From Thunnus maccoyii (taxonomy: Eukaryota > Chordata > Actinopteri > Scombriformes > Scombridae), in assembly GCF_910596095.1 (NCBI RefSeq), contig NC_056544.1:3685155-3749154 (forward strand): a stretch of DNA of 64,000 bases. The letters run 5' to 3'. The translations under genes were made by a program, and so were the position numbers. The notes beneath the pieces are model-generated. The model made no database searches. It was not told where the DNA came from and saw only the letters and a program-made list of their open reading frames with translations. Positions 1-20,800 of this stretch are shown piece after piece; positions within the stretch are counted from its first letter, which is position 1, and each line of letters begins with the position of its first letter.

Positions 1-6848
<6,848 letters not shown>

Positions 6849-8790
6849 ACACAAATACACACATGCCTGGTTTGTTAAATACTTCAGGATGTCATGTCAT
6901 GTTAGATCCATTCCACACCGTTACATCTTAAGCTCGACTTTCCAGTGTCTTGACTAAAGGCGTCACATTGGTGTAGTTAGTAAGTCAGTGGTCATTAATG
7001 CAGAAATACATTAGTGATAAGGACTCTCATGCTGCAGATGTTAAATAACCTGCAGCTCCATGCGCTCAGCTCTCATTCATTTCAGATTATGTTGAACAGA
7101 TATGTAGTTAAGTCTTCCTTACCCACTGGCTGCAATCTCATTATGAGTGAGTGGCTCAGTAAATCATTTAAAGAATGTGAACATACTTAACATTTCTAAT
7201 ATATGTTTATCGGTTTTTGCATGTTTTTTTTTCTATAAAATAATGAATATTTGTTGCCTTTTCAAATCCACTGAAGGAAAAAAACATTCAGTCAGATGTG
7301 TCCTCACATTCCACTGTTGAAAGGTTTGAGATCCACCAGTTTGACACCATGTCACCATGCTAACCTTAGTTCAAGTCATAGTCATTTTATGAACATGCAC
7401 TACAATGTACATAGCTTTGTTTTGTCTGTGTCACTACTAAAAACGGCACATTGTAGTTGATCTTTCTTACAATCGAGGTTGCTTTCAAGCTGGCAGGTTA
7501 GGCCACACCTGCATGCAGACCAAGAAACTGTACCAGGATGCGTGTCCGGTGGTCTGAGATTGGTTTCAGATAAACTATGGTACAATCTGAGTGCAATCTT
7601 TGTTACCACAGGAAGGAACCACATGTCTACACAACATCAGTAGTGACATCTACACATGCAGCAGCTAGCAGTACTGGACACGCATCTCTGTTTTTCTGGT
7701 CTACTTACTTTATTTGTACTGATTAATAGGAGGAGATCAGGGAAACCAACTTCCTTGAATAAACTGGCTTTAGTCTATTAAATATGAAGAGAGGAAGCTC
7801 TGGTTTTCCATTCTATTATATTAACCCCTTTTAACCATCCTATATGTTGGATTAATATTCAGTACATATTTGGACATTTAACCAGCTGGGACGTACATCT
7901 TGTTTCTGCATGCAGGTTGGAGGAGAAGCCACAACCTGTTCTGACATAATGAGTGTCATCTTGTACATTTGCTGAGCATACTGTATATTAAGCACTACAT
8001 TGCTCATAATGCTTTTGGGTTCTCCCTGTTTTAACAGCAGCGAGAGCAGAAGACTTGTGCCATGGGGAGTGAATGTTTTTTTTTCGTGTTGACATTAACT
8101 GGTGTGATTTCATGTTTATGGCTGTCTTGAGACTTGCCAGTGTCCTGCAGAATTTACTGTTACTGTTACTTTGACAATGTTTACTGTGTGTTCTTAGAGC
8201 TGTGGAGGGTTATTACAAGAACATGAGTACACTAACTGACAACAAGTAACATTTAAAATGCACCAAGGACTGTGACTACATACTCAGCAATTTAAAAACC
8301 AGGACTAGATTGAGCAATGTGGGCAGCCGAAATGAAAATGCTCCGTCTTGCCCTACAAATAAAGTTCCTTTGAGCAAGTCATATACTGCTAGACAACAAC
8401 ATGGTAGCTCACTTGTCTGTATATATGAATGTGAATCAGAACAGTATGAAGACACTCTTCAAAACAAATGTATTGTGCCATTGACCAAACTACATTCATC
8501 TTAATGAAGAGAAGAGGTCACACATGCTGTATTTGCAGGACACTGACAATTACCTAAATACTGTATTACTTTTAGGCATATTTGCACACATGGTAAAATT
8601 TTGATGCATGGTTATGTTTTTTATCATAAGTTATTGTTAATCTATGTACATTGTTGTGTTTTTTTATAATAGTTGAGTTTATTGCTACTTAACAAGACAC
8701 TGTAAACAGAAGCAAGTACTGGACTATAGATATACTCCATCTCTCTCACTGTCTTTCATCCTCAGGTTCTTTAATAAAAACATTTCATAT
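6849..8790 (+). other. kifap3 3' UTR and downstream flank
   Basis: No further coding sequence is seen after the stop codon. Possible AATAAA polyadenylation signals lie at 7758-7763, 8358-8363 and 8773-8778. The last is followed by GT/T-rich sequence and would give a ~1.9 kb 3' UTR. Which one is used cannot be told from sequence alone. Confidence 0.5.
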
Positions 8791-9272
8791 GACACATGAC
8801 TGTTTTAATATCATACTGTGTTCACAGTTATATCTCGGACATTATAGGCACCCTGTGGAGTTTTCTTGTAAGTAAACACAATTTGGTATCCATTCACTTT
8901 TTCACACCAAACCCTGTACCTGTTGGGTCTTTCAGATGTTATAAATGCATTTCCTTTGGTTTGGTTTAGTTTATTGACAATATTCTAGCATAAACTAGCT
9001 GACATTCATCATGTAAAACTTTTTCCAGGAAGAAGCAGGGAAAAAAGTATAATAAACTCCCTCCAAAAAAATTACGTTATTAAAGGGACATTGCCATGTC
9101 TCATTACATATTGCTGCTGCTAACTGTCGGATCAGTGGAATAGCATGAAATCATGGCAGAAATGTGTAATGCATTACCTGTGTTCTCAAGCATGAAGGGC
9201 CCACTCATTAAAACAGTGCTCCATAGCGTTGCTAGTTGTCAGAAACTCCATAAACTCCATAAGGTTCTGTAC

Positions 9273-9696
9273 CTTTAAATCAGCACTTAAAAATATGTAT
9301 ATATGAGCACTGAGTTAAACAACTATGTGTGATGTTGTAGATATGAACCCACAGAGAATCATCACCCAACTCTACAGTTCCTCCCAGCTCTACAGAGAAT
9401 GTGTGCATCTTGCAGCTCACTGTTTTGGATTAACGGCCTGCAACCTAACTCTTTTGATTCTCAGTGCTCCCAACAAAGTCGTCTCCAGCATCAGCAGTAG
9501 GCAGCTGTTATCACTGAAAATGCTTGGATAAACCCACCTGCCCAACACCAACCAGCAGGCAGACATAGTTTGTGACTAACTGGTGAACAAAGTGGAGAAT
9601 TTAACAGCTAAAAAGCCGGATAGTTTTCTTGCTAACATGCTCATGATATCAACATTATTACAGCAAAAAATCAAAAATCAATTAATGCAGTTTTAA
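9273..9696 (-). repeat. TTAA/TIR element family B, copy 1
   Basis: Starts near TTTAAATCAGCACTT and ends near AATGCAGTTTTAA. The body matches the copy at 24036-24514 (ACCCACAGAGAAT, CAGCTCTACAGAGAATGTG, CAGTAGGCAGCTG and GCCCAACACC blocks). It is a non-coding DNA-transposon-like unit whose ends resemble TTAAAGCTGCACT and its inverse. Confidence 0.65.
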
Positions 9697-9721
9697 AAAG
9701 TTTGAAATTTTTAATAATATA

Positions 9722-10013
9722 TTTATTGGGTCAATCTAATCCAGTGTTAACAGAAAAAAACAGCAGGAGCCAAAAGCGTTTATCAAGAAGAAATTGCTCA
9801 TTACAGAATGTAAAAAAATATGACTTCTTCAAAATGCACTTGTATAAAAATAAGATGCAGTAACATTAAAATGAGTTGACGTTCTTTCTGGACTTTCTCA
9901 CTCCCCCTCCTCTTTCACCTCTGTTTTCTGTACCATGTAATAACAAATTGTAAAGTAAGTAGTAAATAGTTGAGTAAATCTCAGGATCTACGGTTGACTT
10001 GGTAACGTGTCTG
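9722..10013 (-). other. niban1 3' UTR with candidate polyadenylation signal
   Basis: TTTATT at 9722-9727 is AATAAA on the minus strand, about 290 nt after the niban1 stop. It is A/T-rich with no open frame of interest, and is the simplest candidate for the gene's 3' end. Confidence 0.45.
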
Positions 10014-13000
10014 TCAGCTGCTGGTAGGACAGGGGCTGACTATTGTCTCCACTTCAGTGATCTCAGTCACAAGGTCTCTGATGATGGCCACACTGTCTAA
10101 TGGCAGCTCAGCATCACTTTCTGCCTGTGATTCCATTGGCTTAGAACTTTCAAGAACCTCGTCTTTCTCTGCTTTTTCTACATGATCTACTTTCTGCTCT
10201 TCCTCCTCTTTCTCCTCTCTTTTCTTTTCAGTCCCTGTCTCATTACTGTTCTTTTCCTCGTTTACCTTCTCTTCACTCTCTCTCTGCTCTGGGGTCTGAG
10301 TTAAGGTGGTGGCACTCTCTGCTGGTGATTCTGAAGACCTGCAGCAATCGTCGACATGTTCACCTCCTGTTTGCCCTTCATCTCTTTCATTATCTATCTC
10401 CTCTTTTTCTTCTCCTGTCTCTGACTCCTCTTTCTGCTCCTTGATTCTGTCATCTTCCTCCTCTGCTGCCTCTTTCTTTTTCTCCTCTTTTAACCTCTCC
10501 ACCTCCCAAATGTCCTTAATTTCTCCCGTCAGGTAGACCGCCCTGTCAGTGGTCTGCTTTACCACCGTCTGTGTGACAGAAGGTGCTGTGGCATTGGGAC
10601 CAATTGCATCGCTTAGTGAGCCAAGACTAATTTTCATCGGACTATCTGTGTAAGGGGTGTTTGTTTGTGAGGGGGAGGATGGCTGCATGGAAGAAGCATC
10701 CTGTGATATTTGATTTGAGGCTGTGAGGTCAGGTACAGCAGAATTTTCAGGTTCTGCAGATTGCTCACTTTGAGCACATTCAGCCGGGACATCTGTGGGC
10801 TGCAGCGGGGACAGAGGGGACGTTGTGGGATCAGGAGAGACTGGGATGGGAGTACTGGATTCTGGGACAGTTGGGGGTTCAGGTGTAACAGCTGCATCAG
10901 AGTCAGGTGTGGCTGAGTTGGAAGATTCCACTGCTGTTGGTGTGTCAGTCGCAAGTTGGACATCTTCACGGATTCCCTCGAAGCAAGAAGCCTCCTCGGT
11001 CGTAGATTCATCAAACTGTTGTGTCACAATAATCACAGGAGACAGAAACACTCTGCTCTGGTCAGAGCTTTGAGTGGCACTGATGTCAGAGTTAAGTTCA
11101 GGGTCACTCTGAGGGCCAACTACAGCTGTGACTGACTGACCTCCCGCCTCCACAACAGGAGCAGACTCTTTTCCTCCCTCTTCCAGAACAGGAGCAAACT
11201 CTTTACCTCCCTCTTCCACAACAGGAGCAGACTCTTTACCTCCGTCCTCCACAACAGGAGCAGACTCTTTACCTTCGTCCTCCACAACAGGAGCAGACTC
11301 TTTATCTCCCTCTTCCACAACAGGAGCAGACTCTTTATCTCCCTCTACCACAACAGGAGCAGACTCTTTACCTCCGTCCTCCACAACAGGAGCAGACTCT
11401 TTACCTTCGTCCTCCACAACAGGAGCAGACTCTTTACCTCCCTTCTCCACCAGGGGAGCAGATTCTTTACTTCCCTCCTCCACCAGGGGAGTGGATTCTT
11501 TACCTCCCTCCTCTACCACGGGAGCAGATTCTTTACCTCCCTTCTCCACCAGGGGAGTGGATTCTTTACCTCCTTCTATCGGGGGAGCAGATTCTTTATC
11601 TCCCTCCTCTATCAGGGGAGCAGATTCTTTACCTCCCTTCTCTAACAGGGGAGTGGATTCTTTACCTCCCTCTATCAGGGGAGCAGATTCTTTATCTCCA
11701 CTGGGCACCACTGAGGAGGAGTCTCGAGCATTAAAGGTTGGGCTTGCTGGTGCAGATAGAGGAGGCGTATGTCCGAGGAGACTGTACTGACTAATGGCCA
11801 GATCTGAAGTGTCCAATAGGAGGTTGTTGGTCTTCTTGCTGGCAGCGTCCTGGACCACTGAGAGGGGAAGGGGAAAAGTTACAAAATCAACTTAAGACAA
11901 GGTATGTCCTATTTTACATTTCTTATTTAACAGATGCCTTCTCAGTGTTTTGGGCCTAACTCAATGAAACACCAGTAATTTAGAGGGTGCCCATCTGATG
12001 ACCCTGGAGACTTGCCAACACATTCATGTTGAAACCGTGTTCCTTTATTTGGTAAGACAGATCAAGAGACATAATTCAAGAGAAGTTTCTCATACCAGAG
12101 GGGTTGCTAATTAGTGGCTATTGGTAAGACTAGTGGAACCAGTTACACAGTGATGGTGGTTGGCATTCATATGGAGTTGCCTTTCAAGCCAGTTGGGCTA
12201 GCCACTGTACTTTAGCCTAAGGAGATACAATGTAGATATGAGGCCAGGTCATGCCGCTGAGCATCTACTCTTTGCTTGGGTAGGTGAGAGTGTGATGCAA
12301 GGACACTTAATGGGTGCACTAAGTCAGAGAAAAATGTGAAAAGTTTTCTGATATAGCTGGATGACGGCTGGACTACTGAGCGGGCCATCGCATTAAGATG
12401 AAACTGCCTATCAAGTCAATGGGGCCAGCCACAGCATTTTAGCCTCTGCAGATACAATGTAGATATGAGGCTGGATCACACCAGCTTTAAGGTAGGTTAG
12501 GTCAGAGCTAGAGAATGGTATTGCCTGTTATGGGACCTTGTAGATTTATGACAGCACAGCCAGATACCCACTACTGTGGGGCCTCTTGATAGGTCAAAAC
12601 ATCATGTAACATGAACACTGAGCTCCCATAGGAGCCCAATTTTAGACATTTTGCTGTGTATTGATAACCAGCGGGGCCATAGTTACCATCAGAGGGGTCA
12701 AATTATGCTTTTCCTTATTTTCAGTTATATATATATATAGTGTTACAATGTTGGATGTTAAATGTGGCCTAAGGGTCAAATAATGAGGTAAACGTATGAA
12801 GAAGTAATTCGTGTAAGCAAAAAGCACCAGCTTCAGACTGCTCTGAACAATTTTGTAAGGTGATGCTTGGCCACAGGAAATTGACAAAATAGTAAGAAAA
12901 CCGGTGACACAGTCTCAACATTTACTGAACTGTATAAGCTTCACAAACTTCTACGAAACACAAACAATGCTAAGTTCATGGTCCTAACCCCATTATAACA

Positions 13001-13448
13001 CTCCTCTAAAAAAGTAATATTGCACTACAAATTTACATTCCTTTTATTGGCTTTAAATGTTTGTGTGTGTGAGACCATTATCTGAACATTTTTCAAAGAA
13101 AACACAAACAACAACACCTGGCAAGTTTGTTAACAGTGGACATACACACCACAATTACAGATAGACTTTCCTCCAGAATTGAATAGGAAACAAGGATTTG
13201 AAGCTAGTTAGATAAGCTGACACAAGGCTGAACTCAGTTACATACTTCATACAGAAAGGCTTGATGGACAACCTACTTAGCCCAAAAAATTATTCCATTT
13301 TAACCAGTTTGTACCTGATTCTCACAGGATTTAGTTCCTCATGTCTAATGTCACAATGTCACAGTGTAACTCCTAAAACTCTTAAAATGCAGTGGTAAAA
13401 ATATGGTGATATAGAGAATAAGAAAAACCAGTGTATTGGAAATATAAT

Positions 13449-13480
<32 letters not shown>

Positions 13481-14834
13481 TTACCTGTCTCTATCTCCTT
13501 GCTGAGGATGTTTCTCAGAACATCATCATAGACATTATGAACCAGGATAAAACTGCTGTAGTCTGCGAAAATGTACTGCTCGAACTGCTGGAACTCCTGG
13601 AGACAGAGAACATATTCAATACTTTGTACAGTGAAAGCACTGAAATGCGACAGAATATACATGTATACACTGTAACGTGTACGAGACAGAGTGGGACAGA
13701 CTGCAGTGGTGTATTTGACCTACACTTTTCCACTTTTTGTCCATCCCCCTGGTAAGAGCAGGCCGAGTGATTTCCAGTAGAGCTTCCTCATAGATCCTCC
13801 TTTGGACAATTCTGCTGTCATAGTCCAACTGCTGCTCACACACACACATTTCACAGACAGAGTCCATCGATGCAAACTTTTAGTTTTGAACATTGTAATG
13901 TTTTATTGTACTTTTTAAACACATATTACTTCAACCATAGAGAGTATAGGGAGTAGAGTGTACTGCATGTGATGTGGTATTGGATAGTAAAACAGTCATT
14001 TTTATGGACCAAAGTTGTTTAGTTTTGGGATACTGATGATGTTAATGGAGCAGTTATTTGTTTTTCTTTGAATATTCTTACAATTTTGCCTGTTTTAGAG
14101 GCTGAAATCTCACCACTAAAAATATCTTTTAAACAAAGAATTATTACTTTAGCCTGACTGAATATGTAAACATACACTTCCACAGCACATACATGCTGTG
14201 TGTGTGTATAATTACGTATTCACCAGTTTCCTGTACACTACTGTATATAGCATTTCTGTTGTACCAAAGCTCATTAAAATCTTATTTCATTTGAATTTTG
14301 TATCTTTCATTCAATTTACTTTTTTGTTAAAAGGATTTTTATGCCAAAAAAAACATTTCTTGCCACAAAATTCACAGGGGAAGATTTGATGTCCCATGTT
14401 GTGCATTGTTTTACCTTCAGGACTCTTTCTTTAGCTCGGTCCATCTTGACAGGAACCTGAGAGGGCTGCAGTCTGGCTGATGACTGGAGGAACAGCTCTA
14501 AGGTGTAGACAGCACTGTCCAACAGCTGGAAGACAAACACCACAAACACCATGTCTCTCTGCGATACAAACTGGAAGCTCTGACCTTTTTTCAATTTTAT
14601 TTCAGGTTCTTGACAGGCAATATGGAGGCCATGACTGAATCTTCAACACTAGTCCATACCTGCTCCATCTCCAGATGTGTAGAGTGAACCAGTCGCTGAG
14701 CGCTGCTCAGTCCAAACCTCTGCTTTAATTCCTTAAGTTTCCCAGTCAGATTCTCCACCTGCTGGTAACAGTGATCCAAACTGATGGAGCGCAGGGTGGA
14801 CAGGGCCTGGAGAACACGCACATATATACACACA

Positions 14835-14875
<41 letters not shown>

Positions 14876-17800
14876 CCATAATCATGAATCAGTTTCAGAA
14901 CTTTAAGCTCAAGTTTGCAAAAAAGAAATAATTTTTTAATCACTAAGTCTTTCTCAATTGATGGCCATGCACACACAGACAACACAAGGTCTCTCACCTT
15001 CTTGGTCTCCTCTGTTCCTCCTTTTGTTTGTGTGAAGGCAGCGTCCATCTTTGTGTGCAGTGTGTTTCTCATCCCCTGAATCCCTGCACTTATGTTTTCT
15101 GTAAGTGCTTCGAGGATGGAGGACATGTAGGGTGCTACAGACTCATTGCACACCTTCTCTGCTTCTTTACATATACAGGCTGGAACAAACACACATGCAA
15201 AATGTTTAGCATTTATTTAAACTTATTAGCTGACTCTAGTCAGACAGGAAGCTCAGATTGTAGGTCCAGATATTAGTTCAACAGTATTATGTTTGCACTC
15301 CAAAAATAGCCAAAGTTGATTTCTTTTCTTGATATGTTTAAACCGTAGACGTTAAAGCTCCTCGTGTGGTACCTCGCACTTTATCCTCCAGGAAGCGGTG
15401 AGAGGTCATAATCTGATCCAGATCTGATCTGATGAGCGCCTGATTGGCTGATGCTGTCTGACGACACTCCCCCCTCAGAGTCTCCAGACCTGCAGTCAGC
15501 TGGTCCAGCACCAACATGTAGGTTGCCTGCACTGTCTGTACACATAGAAACATGTAATATCAGAATACCATAAGACAAAAATTAAAATCAGAACTTGGAG
15601 GAAAAAAAAGTTTAAAGTTGCGTCTCTTCCCATTTGATGCCTTTTGCAGTTCATTTACCCACTGCCATTTTAATAGATTGTCTGAATTCTGAGTGAAAAA
15701 TATGCACTTTATAGTGCCCTAAAAAATGTCCACAGTGGAAACGTATTGTCCATGTCATGTGCACTACTTTTTGCTAAACATCCCACAAATCATTGCTGCA
15801 TGTTTGAGAGATACAAAAGTTACAGCTGTGTTACACCTGACAGTGGTGATTAAAAATGATGAAGATGATGTCTGAAATCTCAAATTACTGCTCACTATGT
15901 CTTTAAACCTGCAAGAATTGATTTTCTTTTATTTTTTGGCCACTTAGGGGCAGAACAACAAGCTTTAAACACAACATTGACATATTATAACCTTATAAAA
16001 TGTTTGTGGCTAATGTGTTAGCATATTAACACATCCAGCAGACTCAGAGCAATGTTAGCTTTCATTGGAAATATGTGTTTCCAGCCAGCTGATGAATGTA
16101 AGTCCAATATTAACTCTCCTGTTATATTTTGTTTGGTCTCTACTAACGTCTGAAAAAAGAAATCTGGCTGTAATAATTCTCTGTGGGTTTGTCACTATGA
16201 GCAACACCTTTCACATTACAGATAGTCATTTGATCAATTGTCAATACAAAGTTATATTAATTGGTGCAGCTTTAAAGTGGTCAGATTTTTTTCCCCAGAA
16301 TTCACATCTGAATTCTCTGTCCTTACTATTCTCAATTCAATTCAATACAATTAAACTAGATACAAGTAGTACTGAATCAGAGCTCCCTTTTCTTTATTTA
16401 TAAATCACAGACATTATTATGAATAAGTGTCAATCTGAACTATTTTTAATGTTCAAGACATTAAAGCTGTTGACAGTGATGTCAGTGGATTGTCTAAGTG
16501 CTTCTAGAAAGACATGTTATGGTTGAACTTTTTTTCAAATGCAAATTTTAAACACTGTGAGCACCACAAAGATTCCTTCATGTATTTTGTATTGGAGGGG
16601 AGGCTGGAATGTCAAAGATATCTCAAATAAAATCAAAACTATCCACATGGCTAGATACAACAAAATTTGAGAAAACGCTTTTTTTTGTAATTTGGTTGAA
16701 CTGACCCTTTAACATTGATGAACACATCAATAGTTGCATTTCATGAAGCCACTAAGGACTGTCAATAGTTGAGCAACCAACCCATGACAAGACAACATAC
16801 AGAACATGTGAAACATGACTGTAATAGTATTGTTTGTGCAGTGAGTATCAGTGTCACAATCTCAACACACAGTTGAACAACATCCTTCTCAACTTGTGTT
16901 CTGTTAGGTTACAGTAACTCACCGCCAGCCACTGTCGTATCCTCTCTGCCTTCTTGCCCTTCACTTTGGACTGAAGCTGATTCTGTAACCACGGCAACAC
17001 TTCCTCCATCACCTGAGAGGCCAGCACCTAGGCATTTCCAATTGTTAAGCAAGTGAACGAAAATAGACACATAACACAAAGAGGAAGTGTGTGTGTGTGT
17101 GTGTGGGTGTGCGTGTGTGTGTGTGTGTGTGTGTGCATGTGCTTGCTAACTTGTTCTTCAGTGCCCAGCAGTATTTCCCAGGATTCATAGCATCCTTTGT
17201 CCTGGCGGTAGAGTCGGAGGGCTCGGATGTACGCCTGGCTCTCATAGGATGAATCACACCAGTAGTCTGCAGGAAGAGGACTTGGTTTAGATTCTGGAGG
17301 AGTCTTTTTGTGCATTTTTTGCTGCATGTTTGAGAGATACATGCATTTTCTTTACCGCAGACAGCAGTAGAGAGATGACAGGAAGTGAGTGAGAGAGAGA
17401 GAGACGCAGCAAAGGTTCCAGTTGAACCCCTAACCCATATTCATAAATAATTGGTAATGACAGTGAAAGGTGAAACTACATGTATGTGAGTTTCCTATTG
17501 GTTGATAAAAAAAAATGTCTAAAACACCAAGTATTAGCAGAATTTACAGGGGTTAATATGGTTAAATAAACTGAACAAAGGTTGTTTTATTGTAAGGACA
17601 GTGTATGAAAATACATTAAACTGTGCAGGTGCTCCTGTTACTGTTTTCTACTGCTTCTCTCAAGCATTAATCGCATGAAGTGGTGTATGTGGCTTGAAAG
17701 GAAAAGGCTGACCACTTCTGTTTTTCTTGTCAAATACCATGAAAACACCAAAACTAACAATGAATTGATCTACTATCATGTATAGTCTGTCTATCCAAAG

Positions 17801-20800
17801 CTTATTACTCTGTGCCATAGAGCTCCATTGTTGTCCATAAACTAATAAAAACAAAATCAATGAGTCACACTGTTGCACTGGGTGACATGTTCCTCCTTCA
17901 CCATGAACACACACACTGTAGTTTATTTTGACGCAGTCCCACACGCACACCGTCCCGCTGCCACAAAAACTCACTAAAGCACCAAATATGTATTAAATAT
18001 CTATATATACACTATTTCCACTGTTAGAGTAATGTTTGATAAAAGCTACAGTGACCAGCTGTTTCAGAAATCTACTGAGGCTTTTTTCAGAAACATTCTT
18101 AAAAACAATGAAACTATAATTTATTAGTATTATAACCAATAATTATTTAAAATATGCAGTATATTTGTGACCTGTTTTTAAAAGATTTACATCTTCAGTA
18201 GAAGCGTGAGGCTACAGACAGTTTAGGGAAGTCAGAGAATATTGAGAGATGTTTTTCATCCTAAAAATCTCTCCAGAGGGAAAATCAAATGAAAATGCGG
18301 TTATATAATTGTAATTATAGTAACTATCTTGTGTTTCTTATCTCTTAAACAGTCCTGGTTTGTTCTAGATTTTCACATCAAACATGATGATAATGTTTGT
18401 TTTAGTGCTGCTGTGTTTATTAGTATTGGCTTTCACATCTCTAATTTTTAACATCTTTTTGTTCCGTTTTTTGGATTTTTTTGTTGTTGCTGTAACTCAT
18501 TATTATTTCTTTTGTCATCCAGTTCCCCATCAGGCTTTTAGGTCATCATTTCTTAAGCAATTGATAGAGAAGTTTTGAGGAACAGAAAGCTCCACTAATG
18601 CTGAGAAGTGAGCACACTTAACTTTATCATTAACATCCTCAGTATGAATCACACTAGTGCAACCAAAAACTGACAGGCTGGCAGCATGAAATCATTTCCC
18701 CGATGATGTCACTGACATGTGATGTGCTCCAGTGGTTCAAGTGTTGCAGCACCAGGAATACTGTTTGTAACAGAGGACTCTTAATAAGCTGACGGTAAAC
18801 ACAGATCCTATGACTGCTCATTTCTAAAGAGTATGCTCACCTTTATCTCACATAGTCCTGACAGTTGGGGGTGGGGGGGGTGGGGGGGGGGGGTGATGAT
18901 TCATATACACACAAACCGATGTGTGCCGATGTGGTGTTGACATAATTTCCTTTCCAATTTGAAGATGAAGTTTCAGTTGCTACATGTGTGTATTTATGAC
19001 CACGGTTATATTAATGTTTACAGTTAATAAACACACCTTTTAAAAATAATTTTCAACAAATACTGACAACATACAGAAAGGAAATACATACACATTTATT
19101 TTGGTTTTAGTTTTTTTGGCTTTTAGGTGGGGGGTGAAGTCTATGTAATGTTCTGTTGTTTGTTGTTTTATCAATATCTATATCTAGTCACCTTATAAAG
19201 TTGCTATAGCTAACATGTTAGCAAGCAATTGCCTCTTTACCCATCCAGCAGACAAGGAGCAACATTATTATTCATTTGGAGTCATGTGTTTTGCTTCAAA
19301 CAGCTCTTGAGAGAAATATATGGCTAGCAGCTGAATGATCCATTATGTTTACTAGCTCTCTGTCAGCCATTTGGTGCTGAGTAGGTGGTGAATAGAGGGT
19401 TTATCAGAGGGTTTGTTTGTTTCCTGAAAACAGCTGCCTGTTAGTGTTGGAACCAGCACTGATGAGAGCAGTGAGACTGAACCAAAACACTGTGGACCAT
19501 AAAAACCAAAACAATGAGCTGAAAGATGATATAATGCTCCATGGAGCTGAGGTGAACTGCAGACAAGAGTGATGATTGTCTGTGGGTTTTTCACTACGAG
19601 CGACAGCTTTAACATTACAGTACTCATAGTCATTTGAGACATTGTTCATATGAAAATATTGAGTGCAGCTTTAATAATTTGCAGAAAGACTAACTTTCTT
19701 TGGGTGAAAGTATAAAGTAGCTTGAATTAGAAAAAGTGAATGTGATTTTTTCGTGGAAGTTTCCCCCCTTACTTTCAATTTTATTCAGATAACTGAAATA
19801 GAAACACTGACAGTAATTTTGTGAGCAATAAAGGGAGCCAAAGTGGAAAGTAATAAAAGTATAGTGAGAATAATATTTGAAAAAGAAAGTAACATATCAC
19901 TGTAGGATTAATAAGATTAAAGTCAAGTAAAACAGCCACTACGTGGCAGCTGCATGTGTTGTTTCCTGTTACTGCTGAGGATATCTTGGTGGCAGTGCAG
20001 ATATGACATGCAGTGTTTTCGCAACCTTATTACAAAAAGTAGAAGGGCTGTTTTTGGCCTGTATCCTAGCTTACCACACAGGAAGCTGACTGTATTAATA
20101 TTTTTATCTGTTGCCCGCGCAACTGCTACCACGAATGACAAACTGAAAAAGAGCTGCAGCACTTAGAAGTTTATTTCACATTGCAGAAATGCAGAAGTGT
20201 GGTGGCCATTAAGAGCTTCACACCACTTTAGTAGTGGGATGGTGGTTAATAATGCAAACACTGTTTTGACAGTTAAGATGCTAAAAATTACTGTGTAGGA
20301 CAATCATTTATCGGCAAGCTGTGGCGTACATCAATAGTCAATTTCAAATGAAAAATTTCACAAGCAGCAATTAAAGAATTGTTTCCCAAGAATTTATTTG
20401 TTTATTTTTTGTGAAGAACTTTACTTCATTGAATTTTAAAGTAACACATTCTGGGAAATGCACACATTGGCTTTCTTTATGAGAGTGAAATGGGAAGACC
20501 TGTTAATCTCTTGTATGTGTGTTAACTACGGAGCTGGAATAAAAACGTGGTTAGCCTAGCTTAGCATAAAGCCTGGAGGTTTGGGGAAACAGCTAGAATG
20601 GCTCAGTTCAAGTTCACTGATGAAAATGTATGAAAACATTCTATCTCGTTTGTACAGGCAATGGAAATTAAACCTGTCAGCCTCACTGTGATAAAATCTG
20701 TATTTTGTTTTTCACTCAGGACACAGGTGGGCTGACTGTTTCCTGCTGACTGCGGTCTTAAGTTAAACATGGCCTGGCCCCAGCTCTCACTTAAAGCACA

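Noticed and set aside
11145-11699. Regular direct repeats resembling a CRISPR array
   Set aside because: Contiguous in-frame coding units without spacers in a vertebrate exon.
11491-11790. Plus-strand repetitive frame (DSLPP units)
   Set aside because: Antisense of the niban1 minisatellite; the 33-bp period keeps several frames open.
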